DNA from: an uncultured Limnohabitans sp.
GTDB lineage: Bacteria > Pseudomonadota > Gammaproteobacteria > Burkholderiales > Burkholderiaceae_C
Direction: 5' to 3'
Length of the DNA: 9,595 nucleotides
NCBI GenBank assembly: GCA_937928195.1
Contig: CALEYZ010000043.1
Span: 1-9,595 of the forward strand
Positions 6,593 through 9,595 of this stretch are shown in pieces. Numbering within the stretch: position 1 is the first letter of the stretch; each line of letters opens with the position of its first letter. The notes under the pieces are model-generated. The model worked only from the letters and a program-made list of their open reading frames with translations. It was not told the origin of the DNA and ran no database searches. Both the position numbers and the translations under genes were made by a program.

Positions 6593-7576
6593 TTACTCCG
6601 GCTTGATGCCCGCCGCCAATACAGCTTTTCCAAATCGCTCATTTTCGCTAGCAATCACTTTGGCATGTTCCGCCACACTACCGCCAACGGCCTCTACACC
6701 TGCATTGCTCAGTATTTGAAGCGTCTCGGGCATTCGGGCAACCTTGGCAACGTCTGCGCTCATTTTGTCAATCACGGCTTGCGGTGTTCCCGCTGCGGCA
6801 AACACACCAATGGTGGGTGAAAAATCGTAGCCGGGTATGAGCTCTGCAATGGCCGGCACATTGGGTTCTTGCGCAGACCGTTTGGCCGCATTGTTGCCCA
6901 TCAAACGGACCTGCCCCGTTTTGACAAATCCAGACAAGGATGGCAGAGCCGAAAACAGCATGTCCACTTGACCCCCAATCAAGGCCGGCACCGACTGACC
7001 TGAGCCCTTGAAGGGGATGTGCTGAATGTCGAGAGAAAGCGCCGACTTCAAAGCTTCCATGGACAAATGGTGCGTGCTGCCAACACCGGACGAGCCATAG
7101 GTCAGTTCACCGGGCTTGCTCTTGATGTAGGCAATCAACTCACGCAAATTGTTCGCTTTGATGCGCGGATGGACCGCCAAATACAAAGGCGCACTGGCGG
7201 CCAGTGAGACAGGCAGAAAGTCACGTCGATAGTCATAGCTGAGTGACTTGTACAAATGGGGGTTGATGGAAAACATAGAACCGTCAGCCACCAAAAATGC
7301 CGAGCCGTCTTTGGGACCATTGGAAAGCACTTGGGCTGCAATCATGCCGTTGGCGCCGGGTCGGTTGTCCACGATCACAGTTTGGCCCAATTTTTCTGTC
7401 ATCTTCTGCGCAAAAACCCGTGCAACCGTGTCAGGCAAGCCGCCCGCTGGATTAGGCACAACGAATTTGATGGTGCGCTCATCGGCCATGGCCAAGCCTT
7501 GGCCAGTCGCCAACATACTCAAAACACCAAGGTCTTGAAGAAAATCACGCCTGTTTGGAGCTGCTGGCTTGGACAT
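6593..7576 (-). CDS. Second TctC/Bug-type periplasmic solute-binding protein, Tat signal
   Basis: The 327-residue product starts with a twin-arginine signal (NRRDFL, residues 8-13) followed by a short hydrophobic stretch ending near GLAMADE (27-33). The mature domain shows VVPNPAGGLPD (39-49), NRPGANGMIA (71-80), GSSGVGSTHH (161-170), HIPFKGSGQSVPALIGGQVDM (186-206 region) and the usual C-terminal half. It is clearly a relative of the protein at 3588-4571 but diverged, so it is not a recent duplicate. Family members bind organic acids in the periplasm; ligand unknown. No TctAB genes are adjacent. AGAAAG about 9 nt before ATG 7576 serves as ribosome site. It is divergent from the response-regulator gene across a 187-bp region, and some Bug proteins are known to signal to two-component systems, so a regulatory link is possible but not shown. 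Confidence 0.9.
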   Translation of the reverse strand: MSKPAAPNRRDFLQDLGVLSMLATGQGLAMADERTIKFVVPNPAGGLPDTVARVFAQKMTEKLGQTVIVDNRPGANGMIAAQVLSNGPKDGSAFLVADGSMFSINPHLYKSLSYDYRRDFLPVSLAASAPLYLAVHPRIKANNLRELIAYIKSKPGELTYGSSGVGSTHHLSMEALKSALSLDIQHIPFKGSGQSVPALIGGQVDMLFSALPSLSGFVKTGQVRLMGNNAAKRSAQEPNVPAIAELIPGYDFSPTIGVFAAAGTPQAVIDKMSADVAKVARMPETLQILSNAGVEAVGGSVAEHAKVIASENERFGKAVLAAGIKPE

Positions 7577-7617
7577 GGTTCAAATCTTTCTGATTGCGTT
7601 GAATTTCATGAGACACT

Positions 7618-7733
7618 ATTTTCAATGGCAGTCTGTGAGCAAAACGACCACCCCCTGCGCGGCCTAACGCCTACCCCGGCACGGTTGATTCTGGCTATTT
7701 TGTACCATCTATAACCTAAGTTTCATTGAAAAT
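7618..7733. repeat. Widely spaced 10-bp inverted repeat in the divergent promoter region
   Basis: ATTTTCAATG (7618-7627) and its exact complement CATTGAAAAT (7724-7733) lie 96 bp apart, one near each of the two divergent genes. The 9-bp core ATTGAAAAT also occurs at 210-218 upstream of arsC and the amidohydrolase, and the related TTCATTGAAA occurs at 359-368 just before the amidohydrolase start. These may be half-sites for a shared regulator such as the adjacent NarL-type protein, or simply AT-rich coincidence. Confidence 0.3.
7685..7715 (+). promoter_or_regulatory. Candidate promoter of the two-component genes
   Basis: TTGATT (7685-7690) and TATAAC (7710-7715) match the -35 and -10 consensus at 4/6 and 5/6, but the 19-nt spacing is longer than ideal. 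The start would be near 7722, leaving about 42 nt of leader before ATG 7764. The upstream gene on the other strand is divergent, so a promoter is needed in this region. Confidence 0.4.
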
Positions 7734-7763
7734 TACAGGGCAACGGCTACCATGCCTTGAGCT

Positions 7764-8393
7764 ATGACGAACCAAAACTCCAATGCACTTCTGATCATCG
7801 ACGATCACCCGGTCTATCGGGAGGCATTGGGTGAAATACTCACACGAGAATTCGGCAGTCTGGGCATTGGGGTTTTGACGGCCAGCAATGCCAGCGAAGG
7901 CCTCGAATTGGTGGACGCCATGGACAAGGTATGGGTGGTGCTTTTGGACGTCAAAATGCCTGGGCTCAGCGGTCTGGCCGGCATCAAAGTATTCAAACAA
8001 AAAACCAATGTCGAACACGTGGTGTCTATTTCTGGTCTGGAGTCTCCCACCTGGGAGCCTCGCGCTGTTGCAGCCGGCGCCACCCTGTTTCTGTCAAAAA
8101 ACAGCACGTCCCTGAGCATCTACAGCAAGCTTCAAAAGTTGTTTGAGTTCAACCACCAGCGCCCTGTTGTTGCGGCCACAGAAGAACAGCCCGATTTTCG
8201 ACTGACCCAAAGACAGCTGGAAGTTTTGCATCTGATCTCTTTAGGGCATCCCAACAAGATCATTGCCGACTTTCTCGAAATTAAAGAGCAAACGGTCAAA
8301 ATTCACATCAATCAAATTTTCAAAGAGTTGCGGGTTTTCAATCGGACGCAGGCTGTTTTAAAAGCGCAAAAATTTCAGTTGTTAAGCAATTAA
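7764..8393 (+). CDS. NarL/FixJ-family response regulator (REC + LuxR-type HTH)
   Basis: A 209-residue two-domain regulator. The receiver domain (about 8-127) has the acidic pair Asp13-Asp14, phosphoacceptor Asp62 in LLDVKMPG, the switch-type serine at 88 or 90 (VVSISG) and the conserved Lys112 (FLSK). The LuxR-type DNA-binding domain (about 145-205) begins LTQRQLEVLHLI and carries the helix-turn-helix in PNKIIADFLEIKEQTVKIHI (163-182), ending in the usual NRTQAVLKA. All residues needed for phosphorylation are present. The spacer between domains is short. Only a weak ribosome site (GAG, 3 nt before the start) precedes ATG 7764. A histidine-kinase gene follows after 32 bp on the same strand, so the two most likely form a cognate pair. 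Targets are unknown; the divergent binding-protein gene is one candidate. Confidence 0.92.
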   Translation: MTNQNSNALLIIDDHPVYREALGEILTREFGSLGIGVLTASNASEGLELVDAMDKVWVVLLDVKMPGLSGLAGIKVFKQKTNVEHVVSISGLESPTWEPRAVAAGATLFLSKNSTSLSIYSKLQKLFEFNHQRPVVAATEEQPDFRLTQRQLEVLHLISLGHPNKIIADFLEIKEQTVKIHINQIFKELRVFNRTQAVLKAQKFQLLSN

Positions 8394-8425
8394 GATGCAT
8401 CTGATGATCACCCTGCAAGCTTGAC

Positions 8426-9595
8426 ATGACCTCAGAAAACCTACGGGCTGACTTCCCTAATTTTGAACAGCTTGTAGCCACAGAGAAGCTGCAGTACATG
8501 CACAGCTTCGCCAAATCCAGCACCATTGCGACGGTGTTGGCGCCACTCTTGTGCATCCCTCTGTATTTGGAAACAACTGACAATCTGTTGTTCAACGCTT
8601 GGTTTGCGTTGATGGCTGTGGTGGTGGTTGGCCGGTTCTTTTTGATCAAGAAAATTGACCTTAAAGGAGACGTTCAGAAAAATTTACTGTTGCTCAACAT
8701 TGCATTGGGTGCCGTAACTTTTGTGTGGGGTATAGGCTGGTTTATTTTCGTTGACACCGCAGATCCGGCCAACTATTTGATTTATCAAATCATCAGCTTG
8801 ACCATCCTGTTTGTGGGCATGGTGGGCTACTGTGTCAGTTGGAAATCTTTCAACTTCTTTGTCTTGCCGCTCAAAATACCAGAGCTGCTTTTCATTGTGA
8901 CGCATTACAAATTCATTTTCTGGCCCATTCCCATCGGCTCAATGGTGGCTTTTTATTTGGCCATCAGAATGGCCGTGATGTTTTCTCAGTCCTGGGAAAA
9001 ATCTTTTTCACTGCGACTCAAAAATGACGCCATGATTGATCAGTTGGTGGCAGAAAAAAACGCATCCATTGCCGCCAACATTGCCAAGTCAGAGTTCATT
9101 TCGACAGCCAGTCATGATTTGAGACAACCCATGCAATCCATCAACATTTTTGTTGACATGATTGATTCTAAAAATTTGCCTGAATACGAAAACCGCGTGT
9201 TCTCTCGCATGCGAAACAGCATTGCCGTGTTGAACAAGATGTTCAACACCTTGTTAGACATCAGCAAACTGGATTCTGGATTTGCACCCCGTGACATTGA
9301 GTTTTCAATTGCACAATTGGCGCACGATTTAGAAGTTAGCTTTTCTGATTTATGCAAAGAGAAAAACCTCGCTTTGGCATTGAACCACCAAGACATCATC
9401 GCCAAAGGTGACCCACAACTGATCGAACAAATTCTGCGAAATTTACTGTCCAACGCCATTCAGTACACAGACCAGGGCAGCATTGTGCTGACCTTTGAAA
9501 ATGAAAACGGCCATTTGAAATTTAGCGTCCAAGACACGGGACATGGTATTCCGACAGAAGATTTGCCGGTCATTTTCAAAGAGTTTTTCCGTTCA
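8426..9595 (+). CDS. Multi-spanning membrane sensor histidine kinase, C-terminus beyond the window
   Basis: The frame from ATG 8426 stays open to the right edge, giving 390 residues without a stop. After a polar start, five to six hydrophobic segments lie at about 32-48, 57-74, 86-108, 118-136, 142-160 and 166-186, with only short loops, so sensing is probably inside the membrane rather than by a periplasmic domain. A short coiled region (190-222) leads to the dimerisation domain with the phosphoacceptor His230 in FISTASHDLRQPMQ. ATP-binding motifs follow: the N box around Asn343 (LRNLLSNAIQYT, 337-348), the G1 box DTGHGI (370-375) and an F box FKEFFR (384-389). The end of the ATPase domain, and any attached receiver domain, lie outside. 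SHDLRQP-type kinases of this kind are often hybrids in Burkholderiales. ATG 8426 is the first good start; its ribosome site is weak. Confidence 0.88.
   Translation, partial: MTSENLRADFPNFEQLVATEKLQYMHSFAKSSTIATVLAPLLCIPLYLETTDNLLFNAWFALMAVVVVGRFFLIKKIDLKGDVQKNLLLLNIALGAVTFVWGIGWFIFVDTADPANYLIYQIISLTILFVGMVGYCVSWKSFNFFVLPLKIPELLFIVTHYKFIFWPIPIGSMVAFYLAIRMAVMFSQSWEKSFSLRLKNDAMIDQLVAEKNASIAANIAKSEFISTASHDLRQPMQSINIFVDMIDSKNLPEYENRVFSRMRNSIAVLNKMFNTLLDISKLDSGFAPRDIEFSIAQLAHDLEVSFSDLCKEKNLALALNHQDIIAKGDPQLIEQILRNLLSNAIQYTDQGSIVLTFENENGHLKFSVQDTGHGIPTEDLPVIFKEFFRS

Noticed and set aside
3588..7576. The two TctC-type proteins as a recent tandem duplication
   Set aside because: They share family motifs and length but differ through most of the sequence, and lie 2 kb apart with unrelated genes between.
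1..9595. CRISPR array, tRNA, insertion sequence or prophage remnants
   Set aside because: No regularly spaced repeats, no cloverleaf-like sequence, and no transposase or integrase motifs were seen on either strand.

Overview
The window looks like a chromosomal stretch of a betaproteobacterium, most likely Burkholderiales near Comamonadaceae. This is inferred from three things: two stand-alone TctC/Bug-type solute-binding proteins (a family greatly expanded in that group), a GbpR-like LysR regulator beside a sugar-acid dehydratase, and a NarL-type response regulator next to a multi-spanning histidine kinase. Base composition looks moderate rather than GC-rich, which would suit a freshwater member, but no species can be named. 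I see no tRNA, rRNA, transposase, integrase or CRISPR array.

Layout. (1) Positions 1-102, minus: the first 34 codons of a low-molecular-weight-phosphatase-type arsenate reductase (arsC), running off the left edge. (2) 103-378: a divergent promoter region with short palindromes and direct repeats. (3) 379-2016, plus: a full-length exported amidohydrolase of the YtcJ type. (4) 2036-2064: a hairpin shared by two convergent units. (5) 4571-2070, minus: a two-gene operon, a Tat-signal TctC-type binding protein followed after 3 nt by a UxaA-family altronate/galactarate-type dehydratase. (6) 4677-5612, plus: a divergent LysR-type regulator, with a perfect 8-bp inverted repeat in the shared 105-bp promoter region. 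(7) 5702-6543, plus: two overlapping small hypothetical genes (ATGA overlap), one a membrane-anchored Cys/His-rich protein and the other an exported or membrane protein with a YfiM/VanZ-like residue pattern. (8) 7576-6593, minus: a second Tat-signal TctC-type binding protein. (9) 7764 to the right edge, plus: a NarL-family response regulator and a membrane histidine kinase cut off at its ATPase domain.

How the genes may work together. Region 5/6 reads as a small uptake-and-catabolism module: a periplasmic protein binds an organic or sugar acid, a dehydratase acts on a hydroxylated acid inside the cell, and the divergent LysR protein controls expression. No TctA/TctB membrane partners lie in the window, so transport would need subunits encoded elsewhere. 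Regions 8/9 form a second divergent arrangement, a binding protein against a two-component system; whether they are functionally linked is open. The most plausible undescribed item is the overlapping hypothetical pair at 5702-6543.
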